Assembly (NCBI GenBank): GCA_007570785.1
Contig: ML661900.1
Coordinates: 2,019,126 to 2,083,125 of the forward strand
Direction of reading: 5' to 3'
Source of the DNA: Antilocapra americana
Lineage: Eukaryota > Chordata > Mammalia > Artiodactyla > Antilocapridae
Length of the DNA: 64,000 bases
The translations under genes and the position numbers were made by a program. Of the stretch, positions 13,563 to 24,559 are shown one piece after another; the first letter of the stretch is position 1, and the number at the start of each line of letters is the position of its first letter. The notes beneath the pieces were generated by a model that was not told where the DNA came from, made no database searches, and worked only from the letters and a program-made list of their open reading frames with translations.

Positions 13563-13791
13563 TAGGCGTGTGTATGTGCTAAGTCTCTTCAGTCGTGTCC
13601 CACTCTTTGCAACCTTATGGACCATAGCCCGCCAGGCTCCTCTGTCCATGGGATTGTCCAGGCAAGAATACTGGAGTGGGTTCCCATGCCCTCCTCTGGG
13701 GTATCTTCCCAACTCAGGGATTGGCTCTGTGGCTGTTAAGTCTCCTGCATTGGCACCAGGTTCTTTACCACTAGGCGCACCTGGGAAGCCC
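13563..13791 (-). mobile_element. Bov-tA SINE, antisense
   Basis: This is a full-length Bov-tA in reverse, ending GGGAAGCC. It is flanked by an 8-bp duplication AATTTAAG (13555-13562 and 13792-13799). Removing it rejoins the transposase frame at the LNYGF segment, showing it landed inside the coding region. Confidence 0.93.
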
Positions 13792-13925
13792 AATTTAAGC
13801 AGGACTCTTGTATTTTCTTTTATTTTTTATTTTTTTTTAGGATGTTTCCATTGGATTTATTTAACATTAGACAAGAGGTGGAAAATTCCATCTTTTTTAG
13901 GAATTTGATTTTCTAAAATATATGT

Positions 13926-13949
13926 TATATATATATATATATACACACA

Positions 13950-13987
<38 letters not shown>
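13926..13987. repeat. (AT)n(AC)n compound microsatellite
   Basis: TA dinucleotides run into an uninterrupted AC run of about 30 bp. Confidence 0.92.
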
Positions 13988-13988
<1 letters not shown>

Positions 13989-13989
13989 T

Positions 13990-15505
13990 TCCCCTTCATC
14001 CATGAGCCAGAAAATCATAACTAAAAGATGTAACTGGTACTGAACTCCTACAACACAAATCAAGAAACACTTTGAAATTCCAGAGGAACTGCATGTGGAA
14101 AAGGGGGGATTTCAAGCCTAGCAGATAAAAAGAGTTGAGGACAGTTTAGAATTGCAATTCATGATCCACGTATTGGGCATTCACCTCCCACAGGCTGTGT
14201 GGCATACTTTTTATGAGAGCAAATGGTATTTAAATGATTCCCAGTGCATCAATATATATCCTTGAGTACATTTATTTGTACAAACTACCAGATTGTTCTA
14301 GCTATTACTGAAACATATTTTCAAAATTACACTTGAAAGCTTACCTAAACCATACCACTTATGGAGATCAAATTATCCTCCCTGTCTTTAAAACCTATAC
14401 TGGTATGGATGGGGACATGTAAAGAGTTGGCAAGTAGAGCGGTTTGCTGACTGTGTAATTTGCACATGGCAGCCTGCAGATTAAGTTAAATAATCAGATT
14501 TTGAATTGGAGCCAAAAGCTAAGTAGATACATACCTCTCAACATCTCTTTAGGACTCAGGGTAGTGAAAATCATCAAGGCCAAGGAGACTCATAACCATT
14601 TTCTCAATAACATTATTAGTTCAGAGATGGCTTTGCAGAATTTGTATTAAAATAAAATAAAGTTTTCATGATTTTTTCCTCCATCTCTCCCTGAGCCCCC
14701 ATCCCCATTTCAGTCTCTGTTCTAAATTAAGAAGCACCCAGAAATAAGTGGATTGATAACAAAGTACCTAACATGGAGTAAAAAATGTGAATTTAACAAC
14801 TTCAATAAAAGGACATTTGGAATGGTCCTGATCAGATAAAATATACATTTAGGACTAGAAGGAATAAAATGGTTTATGGCTTTATCTTAAGCTTTTCTGG
14901 ATTTGTTTAGTGAATCATAAGACAAGAAGAAAACTTTGAAAACCATCTTGACCATCTCACTATCTCTAAGCAGACAGGACCCCAAAGACATGTAAAGGAC
15001 ATGGTTAATTGACAAAGAAGAAAAAAAATATTGAGTAGATATTCCCTTGATACTGTGGTATTTTTGAAGAAATTAACTTGATGAATTCATAGAAATGTTT
15101 GTAACAGTATGAGAATGTGCAGTATATCACAAAAGGAAGTGGGAATGTAGATATGGGCTTCAGTGGGTTCAGTGCTGAAATTCCTGTGGGATAGATGTGA
15201 ACTGTTGCCAGCACACAGTAAATTTAAAGATGAGCAAAAAATGATCCTAAATCTAGAACTTTATAAACAAATTATTTAGAGCCTGAGAAGAACTGATGAT
15301 TTGTGATACAGGGGATGTTGATACAGGGAGTTTTGCTTGCTTATATATGCTGTGCTTTTGAATTGAACTTTGCAATACATCCAGAAATCTAGTAGGAGTG
15401 GCAGTAGATCTTCATTTCAATGGACAGTATACATGTCTTTGAGGTCCTGTATTTTCTTTTAAATGCAGCTTTCTTTTTGTCGGCAGCCTTAGAGTTTCCT
15501 ACTCT
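13990..15505. other. Intronic stretch without recognised features
   Basis: This is AT-rich sequence with no gene or repeat I can name. It lies between the transposase remnant and the presumed right end of the hAT element. Confidence 0.45.
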
Positions 15506-15519
15506 CTCATCATTGGGTC

Positions 15520-15792
15520 AGAGAAGGCAATGGCACCCCACACCAGGACTCTTGCCTGGAAAATCCCATGGACGGAGGAGCCGGGTAGGCTGTAGTCCAC
15601 GGGGTCACAAAGAGTCAGACACTGAGCAACTTCACTTTCACTTTTCACTTTCATGCACTGGAGAAGGAAATGGCAACCCACTCCAGTGTTCTTGCCTGGA
15701 GAATCCCAGGGACGGGGGTGGGCCTGGTGCACTGCCATCTATGGGGTCACACAGAGTCGGACACGCCTGGAGCGACTCAGCAGCAGCAGCAG
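15520..15792 (+). mobile_element. Dimeric Bov-A2 SINE, sense
   Basis: There are two related monomers (GGCAATGGCACCCCA at about 15527 and GGAAATGGCAACCCACTCCA at about 15665) joined by a CACTTTCACTTTTCACTTTC linker, with an (AGC)n tail. It is flanked by a 12-bp target duplication with one mismatch, CATCATTGGGTC (15508-15519) and CATCGTTGGGTC (15793-15804). Confidence 0.93.
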
Positions 15793-16142
15793 CATCGTTG
15801 GGTCTTTCCTCGTTTTCAAAAAAGCTCTCCAGCAATATTTGTTTTTTACTCATTTTGGCTAGAGTTAGCTTGTGGGCTTACCAAAAATGGAACTGAGACA
15901 AGTACGCAGTATGGAAGAGAGGCACAGACACAAGTGATAAATGAAACAACGGGCAGGCCAGTTACAGACTAAAGTAAGTGCCGGATTCTGACTTAAAGCC
16001 TGCCATCAGAAGCAGCTGAATTGTCCTTTGCCACTTACTGATAGGATTTGGACATGAGTCTGCAAGTAGCTGATTTATTATGGCCTTTGTGCACTCAGAC
16101 CTCTCTGTTAATGATAATCTGCGTTTGCAGCCACTCCCCAGC

Positions 16143-16430
16143 ACTGCCTCAGCTCCACCTCAGGTCACCAGGCATTCGATTCTCAGAAGGAGCACACAGC
16201 CTAGATCCCTGCACATGCAGTTCACAGCAGGGTTCGTGCTCCTATGAGACTCTAATGCTGCCATTGATCTGGCAGGAGGCGGAGCTCAGGCGTTAATGTG
16301 AGCGATGGATGGGGAACAGCTGTAAAAATAGAGGAAGCTTTGCTTGTTTGCCTGCTGCTCACGTCCTCCTGTCAGCCCCGCCCAGTTCCCAACGGTCCTT
16401 GGCAGTCTGGGGGGGGGTTCAGGATCCCTG
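16143..16430. mobile_element. hAT terminal region (right end) or solo non-autonomous fragment
   Basis: The segment runs from CACCTCAGGTCACCAGGCAT through GGAGGCGGAGCTCAGGCGTT to a terminal GGTTCAGGATCCCTG. From memory it is the other half of the same common Charlie-family repeat whose left half is at 11490. Its orientation agrees with the left end. Confidence 0.6.
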
Positions 16431-16545
16431 CATCAGAGAAAATCCCAATAATGTTTTGCCATTGCCTCTTTTAGTTCTTCTTATACATATGTGCACATAC
16501 ATGTATATGCAGGTGTAATACGTGTGTATATGTGTATGCACACCA

Positions 16546-17876
16546 CTGGAAAAACCATAGCCTTGACTATACGGACCTTTGTTGGCAAAGTAATGTCTCT
16601 GCTTTTTAATATGCTGTCTAGGTTGGTCATAACTTTCCTTCCAAGGAGTAAGCATCTTTTAATTTCATGGCTGCAATCACCATCTTCAGTGATTTTGGAG
16701 CCCCCCAAAATAAAGTCAGCCACTGTTTCTGCTGTTGCCCCACCTATTTGCCATGAAGTGATGGAACCGGATGCCATGATCTTAGTTTTCTGAATGTTGA
16801 GCTTTAAGCCAAATTTTTCACTTTCCTCTTTCACTTTCATCAAGAGGCTCTTTAGTTCTTCTTCACTTTCTGCCATAAGGGTGGTGTTATCTGCATATCT
16901 GAGGTTATTGATATTTCTCCTGGCAATCTTGATTCCAGCTTGTGCTTCTTCCAGCCCAGCATTTATCATGATGTACTCTGCATATAAGTTAAATAAGCAG
17001 GGTGACAATATACAGCCTTGACGTATTCCTTTTCCTGTTTGGAACCAGTCTGTTGTTCCATGTCCAGTTCTAACTATTGCTTCCTGACCTGCATACAGGT
17101 TTCTCAAGAGGCAGGTCAGATGGTCTGGTATTCCCATCTCCTTCAGAATTTTCCACAGTTTATTGTGATCCACATAGTCAAAGGCTTTGGCATAGTCAAT
17201 AAAGCAGAAATAGATGTGTTTTTGGAACTGTCTTGCTTTTTCGATGATCCAGTGGATGTTGGACATTTGATCTCTGGCTCCTCTGCCTTTTCTAAAACCA
17301 ACTTGAACATCTAGAAGTTCATGGTTCACATATTGCTGAAGCCTGGCTTGGAGAATTTTGAGCATTACTTTACTAGCATGTGAGATGAGTTCAGTTGTGC
17401 GGTAGTTTGAGCATTCTTTGGCATTGCCTTTCTTTGGGATTGGAATGAAAACTGACCTTTTCCAGTCCTGTGGCCACGGCTGAGTTTTCCAAATTTGATG
17501 GCATATTGAGTGCAGCACTTTCACAGCATCATCTTTCAGGATTTGAAATAGCTCAAGTGGAATTCTGTCACCTCCACTAGCTTTGTTCGTAGTGATGCTT
17601 CCTAAGGCCCACTTGACTTCACATTCCAGGATGTCTGGCTCTAGGTGAGTGATCTCATCATCGTGATTATCTGGGTCATGAAGATCTTTTTTGTACAGTT
17701 CTTCAGTGTATTGTTGCCACCTCTTAACATCTTCTGCTTCTGTTAGGTCCCTACCATTTCTGTCCTTTATTGAACCCATCTTTTCATGAAATGTTCCCTT
17801 GGTATCTCTAATTTTCTTGAAGAGATCTCTAGTCTTTCCCATTCTATTGTTTTCCTCTATTTGCATTGATTGCAGC
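16546..17876 (-). pseudogene. Internal BovB reverse-transcriptase fragment with long open frame
   Basis: An uninterrupted 461-codon frame (17866 down to 16481) covers the BovB region between endonuclease and C-terminus. In order it shows FIPIPKKGNAKECSNYRT (about residues 140-156), GFRKGRGARDQ (190-200), CFIDYAKAFDYVDHNKLW with the motif A Asp at 224, GIRQGCILSPCLFNLYAEYI (motif B) and RYADNTTLMAES. The catalytic YADD box of motif C is YADN, with the second Asp (327) changed to Asn, so the enzyme would be expected to be dead. The last 20 or so codons are not BovB. Both ends are missing: the 3' end stops at the CCACTGGAAAAACC segment and the 5' end at ATTTGCATTGAT. The missing 3' tail is odd for a retrotransposed copy. 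Confidence 0.9.
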
Positions 17877-17879
17877 TTA

Positions 17880-18840
17880 ACCTACACTGATTACTGCATT
17901 TTTTATTAAATACTAAGACAATACAAAATCACAGTTGTCAGAATCAATTATAAAAATAATGCATTTTTGAAGTGCCCAGCTTTTAAAATGGGGGAGTGGG
18001 ATTTGTCATGAACATGGAAGCCCCAAGTGGGGTTCTCCCTGACCTCATCTCACTGTCCCTACCACCAGCGTCCCCCCACCCAGAATGTGGGTTCTCTTGC
18101 ATCCCTTGTGCACCTTCAGGGTTTTCCCTCCTGCTCTGTATCTCCAGTCAATCTGATGCTTCACATTGCATGTTTTGAACTTGACATAAATAGACTGAGA
18201 CGCTGCATCTTTAGGGCCTTGCTGCTGTCCTGCAGCAGTACGTCCTGAGATCCCCATGGGCTGTTGTATGAAGTTCACTTGATTTTATCATCACTGCATG
18301 GCACTCCATTGTTTGAAGAGGCCAAAATGTGTTGGTTCATTCTCCTTTCAGTAGGCATTTAGGCTGTTTCTTGTTCCTGCTGTTATGACCCAGGCTGCCA
18401 TGCATGCTTTTCACCAACTCCTTGGGCATGTGGTGGGTGAAGAGGCATCTCTTTAGGATATATTGCTCAATATGGGAATTCCTAGATATGGGATTGCTGG
18501 GACCGAGGGTCCATGGCATTTTAGAAGGAATGGCCGAGAACAGCCTCTCTGATGAAGGGCACATTGGAGCAGCAGGAGCCAGGACCCTCTTGCAATCATC
18601 CAGGCAAGAGGTGCGGCCGACCTAGGGTGGGAAGGGTGGAGGTTTTGAGGGAGGATTAGATGGAGAGACTATATTTTAAAGTAAAGCCTAAAGGATTGGC
18701 CTTTGTGGGATGTGAGACTGAGAACAGACTAGAAGCTGACACATGAATTTTCATGTCCAAGTCGAGCTCTGTGAGGCCAGAGAGCAGAGGAAGCTCAAGC
18801 CCTGGACTTGGGCCACATCAGGCCTGGGATGCCCTTGGAT
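17880..18840. other. Intronic stretch; possible old L1 piece
   Basis: Positions 18280-18500 loosely follow the antisense L1 pattern (CACTGCATGGCACTCCATTG, then a CATTTAGGCTGTTTCTTG segment). The rest is unrecognised. Confidence 0.4.
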
Positions 18841-18841
18841 G

Positions 18842-19230
18842 CCTAGGTTCATTTGCCTGAGCTTCTGTCACCAAGCACCAGAGACTAGGCAGCTTAAACA
18901 ACAGACATTTCTTCCCATAGTTCTGGAGGCCAGGAGGTCCCAGGTCATTGCACAGGCTGATGTGGCTGCTGGTGAAGGCTCTCATCCTAGCTGGTAGACT
19001 TCCAGCTGTATGCTCACATGGCCTTTCCTCTGTGCCTTCACGGGGTGAAAAGGGAGAGATCTCTGAGGTCCCTTTCTCTTCTTATAAGGACTCCAGCCCT
19101 CTTAGATCAGGATCCCAATCTTTATGATCTAATATAACTTCCATTTTCTTCCTGTTTCCAAATGCAGTCACCTTGGGAATTAAGGCTTCAATATATGAAT
19201 TTTGGAGGGACACAGTTTGGTGCACAGTAG
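18842..19230 (-). mobile_element. MaLR-type (MLT1/MST-like) LTR, antisense
   Basis: The order of landmarks is that of a reversed MaLR LTR: GGCAGCTTAAACAACAGACA, CATAGTTCTGGAGGCCAGGA, then TTCTTATAAGGACTCCAG, and a terminal ATATGAATTTTGGAGGGACA. The family was recognised from memory; the subfamily is not assigned. Confidence 0.7.
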
Positions 19231-21757
19231 TCCCCAAGGTGAAATGCTGAATCAGGAGCTGACCCAAGAACAGAAATCCAGGGGAGGTCAGTACTCAGAG
19301 GCTGTTTACTGCGATGAGCTAGAGAGTGGGCATGTGACACCAGAGAGTGGGCATGGATGCAGAAGAGAAGAGGCCCCAGGGCTGGAGGCCTGTTAGCAAG
19401 CAGAGGCCAGGAGTCCAAGAAGGATCCAGAGAGGGAGACCCAGAAGGGCCATGAGTGGGAAGGAGGCTGACCAGAGCCAGAGTGTGATGTGGTCAAAGAA
19501 GAGAGTGGTTGCCTCTGAGTTTCTGTGGGAGCCATGGGTGACAAGGGTAGCACGAGTGAGAGGTGGGAGCACCGTGGAGCATGGTGGCTGCTCCTCTTGC
19601 AGCCTTGCAAACCTTGCATGAGTGCTTCTCATTTAGGAACCTGGAACCTGTCAGGAAAGCAGTCTGGAAAGTGTTGTTGCGTGCTTCTTCCCCATTTCTG
19701 GAGAAGAATGAAAAGAAGGATGCAGGGGAGGCAGCCACTAGTCTCTGGCACTCTCTGCTGCTTTGTCCAATCCCCATCCATACACATCCTTTTGATGCAC
19801 ATCTAAATGAGCAGGCAACACATTAATGGCATGTCCTGCCAACTCCACAATGTCCATCGTGCAGCTGAAGATGCTTCACTTCTCACCAACTGGAGAGACA
19901 CGAACTCCATGAGGTGCGAGACCCATCTTGAACTTTGCTCATCCCTCACCTGGTTGGCTTGTGACCATCTTTGATGAACTGTAACTTGAGGACTGAATTA
20001 AGAGCTTATTCATGCTTAGCCTTCTGTATGTTCTATGACAAGGAAGGGAGAAGAGTACTCTTTGGTTCATAGATAAATAACAAAGCAAGGGAGAAAATCT
20101 GCAAATCATTGTGGCCTTGAACCTAGCCCCTGGCAGAGAGTCTGGCTTAAGTGTTTGTAACACCTGCTGCTCCACTTCCCACTCACCCAACACCCAGACC
20201 TTCACATTCAGAGTCTGTGCCATTAACTCAGTATCCTTTCCTGCCATTCACATTCCGGGCAATTGCTGGTTTAACAGTTGTGAGATTTACTCTGCGCTTC
20301 CTTCAAATTTCTGCTGGCGAAAATCCTGTAGGTTTTTTTGATGTGTGTGGGACCTCTTCCCAGGCCATCTTCCTAGTTACAAATCAGAAAACTAAAAAGA
20401 GCTGGGCGCATCTGCATAGACAAGGTCACCGCTGGGTCTTCAGACAACAGGGGACTAGCCTAGTCAAGGGAGGAGGGGCTGCTTCTGCTGGCTCAGGAGA
20501 CTCAAGGCCCCCACATTCATCAGAACCTACCTCAGTGTTCTCAGGATCTCATGCAGCTGTCAGGCCCTCATCCATTCTGCTCACTGTCCTACCCCATTCA
20601 TGGGAATCTTGGCAAAACTTAAAGCTTGCACAAATCATCCACTCGCAGCATCAAAAAGGTCTGAATTTGGAATCAACAGCATAGCTATATGAACTCAGAG
20701 GTTCCTAAAGGGAGGTTGTGGGTGCTCTGACTCTACAGCTGTTCCTGAAGCTGAGCCCCTCGCAGTGTGGTTGCCTGGTGCAGCAGGAAGGAGAGCCCCT
20801 CACAGTCCTGTTGGTTCTCCCATGGTGGCATGCTTCTGCGTTCCTGGCACTGTACCTCATACCACCTGTACCCATTAGCACTGGGTGAAGAAGATGGAAA
20901 TCACTCCAGTATTCCCAGAAGGGATGGGAGCTAGAGGTGTAGGAAGTTGCAGAAGTGGTGCCCTTGGAGGAGCTGTGCTCAGTGGGGTGAGGAGTCACTT
21001 GGCATTCTCTGGGCATCCTCCTTGTAGTCTCAGGAGTCCAGGGTCACCTCCACCACCAAATACCCAGTGGACAGATCACCCCAGCAGGCATGTCTCAGGG
21101 GGCTGCCCCAAACCTCCGGCCAGCCTCATGCCTGCAGGCTGCCTAGACAGCTGCTCACAGTGCCGTAGAGAACTGGCCTGAGCTGCTCCTGCAAATCTGA
21201 CATGAACACCTCTTCCTGGAGACTATCCACAGATCAGTGACCTGGAAGGGGCTTCCAGGAGCGGCTCCATGGGTTCCTCTCCTGTGTTGCAGGCAGGGTA
21301 TGCAAAGACATCAGGCACAAAGGCATGTGGACGCTGGGTGTGGACCAGGCAGGGCTGGTCCTTCTGTTGCCAACAGTGATTGTACCAAGCACACCATTCG
21401 TTGCAATGCTTTTTTCAGTCAACAGTCCTTCAGTGAAACCCCCTCACATCAGTTGTGTGTGCACATCCATTCTCTTTAGTGGCTGAGTCATTTCCAGACA
21501 TGGATTACCATAACTCAGCCAGCCATTTGACGAGTCAGCTTGGTCCTGAATGCCCCCCTCTCACCTCCCTCCCTGAAGGTCAAACACTGGGAGAACTCTC
21601 AGCTCTCCATTCTCTGTTGCTTGTGCGAGAGGGCATCTCATCTCTCACCTGTACCACTACACTCACCCCCTCATGTTCCTTCTGCCTTCAGCTTGGCCCA
21701 GTTCTAATGGTCTCTGCTGTTTCACCAGAGTAATTGTTCTTAAATGCAAATGCTTAA
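19231..21757. other. Intronic stretch without recognised features
   Basis: Several frames of 90-177 codons (the longest at 20151-20684, plus) are open, but they show no recognisable domain, no repetition of a known protein and no convincing splice context. No repeat is recognised. Confidence 0.5.
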
Positions 21758-21777
21758 TTTTTCTACAATAGAAATCT

Positions 21778-22396
21778 TGTCCATATATCCCCCTCCCCAT
21801 TCCACCCTTTTAGATTGTCACAGAACCCCTGTTTGAGTTTCCTGAGACATACAGCAAATAACCATTGGCTATCTATTTTACATATGGTAATATAAGTTTC
21901 CATGTTACTCTTTCCATGCATCTCACCCTTTCCTCCCCTCTCCCCATGTCCATAAGTCTGTTCTCTATGTCTGTTTCTCCATTGCTGCCCTGCAAATAAA
22001 TTCTTTGGTCCCATCTTTCTAGATTCCATATATATGCGTTAATATACAATATTTATCTTTCTTTTCCTGACTTACTTCACTCCATATAATAGGTTCTAGG
22101 TTCATCCACCTCATTAGAACTGACTCAAACGCATTCCTTTTTATGGCTGAGTAATATTCCATTGTGTATATATACCACAACATCTTTATCCATTCATCTA
22201 TTGATGGACATCTAGATTCCTTCCATGTTATAGCTATTGTAAATAGTGCTGCAGTGAACAATGGGATACATGTGTCTTTTTCAATTTTGGTTTCCTCAGG
22301 ATATATGCCTAGGAGTGGGATTGCTGGGTTATATGGTGGTTTTATTCCTAATTTTTTGAGGAATCTCCATACTATCTTCCATAGTAGTGTAGATAC
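21778..22396 (-). mobile_element. L1 3' end, antisense, with target-site duplication
   Basis: The minus strand contains the L1 ORF2 C-terminus (TAALFTIAITWKESRCPSID, then WYIYTMEYYSAIKRN) and a 3' untranslated part. It is flanked by a 19-bp direct repeat with one mismatch, TTTTCTACAATAGAAATCT (21759-21777) and TTTTCTACAATAAAAATCT (22397-22415). No poly-T run separates the 3' end from the left duplication. Confidence 0.87.
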
Positions 22397-22415
22397 TTTT
22401 CTACAATAAAAATCT

Positions 22416-24065
22416 GATCCAGCCCCACTCCTATTGAAAAATGCTTCAGTGACTGGTCTTTATCCCTGGGATAAAATCCAGACTTCATGGCACACTTCAT
22501 AAGACCCTTCAAGGGATGCTCTCTCTCAACATCTCCATCTCCCTGAATCCTTCAGCTTCCCTAACCAGGCCTCTCCTGTCTCCTCCCCTCTGGGCTTTAC
22601 TCATACATAACTGCCTTCACCGCTCAAATGTGCTGGATAATGATACTTCCAGGTCTATTCAGGTGCTGTCCTCTCCCTACCCATCTCCTCCTGACTCTTT
22701 GCCAAAATAACTTTACTCTGCTGAGGTCTCAGCCTAAGTGAGACATCCTCCAGAAAGCACCTCTGATCATCCTCCCACTCTGACTTAGAGCCTCTCCTAG
22801 GTCCCTTGTCAGACCCTGTATTCACGCACAACACTTAGGTCTCATTGTTGTCCTCTGACCTCCTGTCTCTCTTCTCTGTATTAGTTAGCTGGTTGCTGGC
22901 AGTAATCTATCCAGACACTTCTTCAGGCTCTTTATTTTCCCCTCACTCAGCCATTCTTAGTCGTTGGCCTTTTCATGCTCATGCTTGTTACCTTGTGTTT
23001 GCAGTCCCGGGTATCACATCTGCATTGTAGTCAGTAAGACTGGGGAACAACAGCACAAGGCAGCTCACCTCTTAAGTCTACATCCCTTTAAATCAGATAT
23101 AAACATTCTTTTCAGACACCTCCCAGTAGAGTTTGGCCCAGATCTGAGCCCTGAGGAATGACATCTAGAGATTTAGTGAAGGAGGAAGAGGTGCTATTTA
23201 AAGGAGAAGGAATAGAGCAGCATTGGAGTAAGAGAATGAAATGCTTTAGAAGTGAGAGTGGCAGACACCACACACTGTGCATTAGATACTGCTTCTCCCA
23301 CCCCCCCCAAAAGAAGAGGGAATGAGGACAGATGGAGGGGTCGGCTATATAAGTGGGTGCAGAGCAGTGACCTTGGGTTTATCTGCATCAAGGTCATTGG
23401 TCATTTTGAAAACAGCTGCTTTGCAGAGCAGTGCTCACAGAAGCCATCTTGCGGCGAGTCAGAGTGAAAGTTCACAAAGGTAACGTCTCTTGTCCTTCAA
23501 CCTGTGTTTAAATTGTCTGTACATACTGTAGTTGGTAACAGAATACAGAACAGTGCTAATAAATTTTTATTAATACATCCAAAATATCAGTCATATAAAT
23601 GTTTTATATTATGATTTGTTTTATTTGGGCAAGCATCTGGTGAACTGTGACCTCTTGGAAGATTAGTTGAGGCAGCCTTTGGACTAATTTCCTTCTACAC
23701 ATTTCTGTAAAAATAAACTAACTAAAACTAACTGTATAATTACCAGTTAGCCTAGAGGACTGGGTATTTCCATTGGTTCTTTCTATTTCTGTCTGCATTT
23801 AATAGCCAGGAAATTCAACATTGTTGCCTGCAAAATGTAAATGAGATCTTCAGCTTATGGCAGTATGGTAGACAAAGCATTATGGGAAAGTTCTCACTCT
23901 AAAACACTTAAAATATGGGTAATTTACCTTAAATCCTTTCAGAATTTCATTTACTGTTTGTTTTAGATAACTAATATATTCAAACAGTTCAAACTTAAAA
24001 GAAAAAGACACTTAAAGCGTTGAATCCCTTTCTGTGCCCTCTACCCAATTCCTCCTTGACCAGTT
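22416..24065. other. Intronic stretch without recognised features
   Basis: No gene or nameable repeat is visible. There is a short poly-C interruption near 23288. Confidence 0.5.
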
Positions 24066-24067
24066 AG

Positions 24068-24512
24068 TTTCTTTTTTTTATTTTTTTTTAAATTTTCTTT
24101 ATTGTGTTGGTTTTGCCATACATTAACATGAATCCGCCATGGGTATACATATGTTCCCCCTCCAGAACTCCCCTCCCTCCTCCCTCCTGATTCCCTCCCC
24201 CTGGGTCATCTTGGTGCACCAGCCCTGAGCATCAACCCTGGGCTGGCGATTGATTTCACATATGATAATTAACATGTTTCAATGCCATTCTCCCATATCA
24301 TCCCACCCTTGCCTCTTCCACAGAGTCCACGAGACTGTTCTATACATCTGCGTTTCTTTTGCTGTCTCACATGCAGGGTTCTCATTACCATCTTTCTAAA
24401 TTCCATATATATGCGTTAGTATACTGTATTGTTGTTTTTCCTTCTGGCTTACTTCACTCTGGATAATAGGCTCCAGTTCCGTCCACCTGAATAGAACTGA
24501 TTCAAATGAATT
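24068..24512 (-). mobile_element. Young ruminant L1 3' end, antisense
   Basis: It begins with a poly-T run (reverse of a poly-A tail), then TTTGCCATACATTAACATGA, GAGCATCAACCCTGGGCTGG and CTGGATAATAGGCTCCAGTT. It is closely similar to the copy at 62956-64000 and ends at TTCAAATGAA. It is 5'-truncated to about 445 bp. Confidence 0.88.
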
Positions 24513-24559
24513 TTTTTTTATTTACCCTTCCAACCTTTGTATAAACAGATGAAAGTAAA

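Larger units (their letters stand above)
11690..13835 (-). pseudogene. Decayed BED-finger hAT transposase (ZBED5/FAM200-like)
   Basis: On the minus strand, N- to C-terminal: KIQESCLNYGF (upstream of the SINE at 13563) continues into a BED-type zinc finger, CVICGNWLSNEA followed by LLCRMATKHPG, near 13440-13530. The first His of that finger appears replaced by Arg. Next come a catalytic-core-like region (EDMSCVLLLPTNVTAAQLFK, then WNWSFCAGICTDG; 12705-12900) and FDMLQTLAEILKETEPGPSF with HDHLSQLSKLFEHYFP (12019-12204). Last is an hATC-like end, RLCEAGFSAMTATKTRL, open to about 11700. These resemble hAT transposases domesticated as ZBED5, FAM200 and GTF2IRD2, as I remember them. Frameshifts occur near 13.39 kb, 12.4-12.6 kb and 11.85-12.0 kb, and two SINEs interrupt it. 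It is not functional. Which hAT subfamily it belongs to needs a library search. Confidence 0.85.
11490..16430 (-). mobile_element. Possible composite hAT (Charlie-like) DNA transposon with nested insertions
   Basis: The left end begins CAGCATTCCTTGACC at 11490 and the right end finishes GGTTCAGGATCCCTG at 16430. The reverse complement of the right end matches the left end at 10 of 15 positions, as expected for decayed hAT terminal inverted repeats. The 8-bp flanks are CTTTAAAG (11482-11489) and CATCAGAG (16431-16438), which agree at 5 of 8. The transposase remnant lies inside. Against a single element, about 2 kb between 13835 and 16140 (excluding the SINE) has no recognised hAT content, so the right piece could be a separate short copy. 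Confidence 0.5.

Noticed and set aside
20151..20684. 177-codon plus-strand open frame
   Set aside because: No family resemblance, no low-complexity pattern of a known protein and no credible splice sites.
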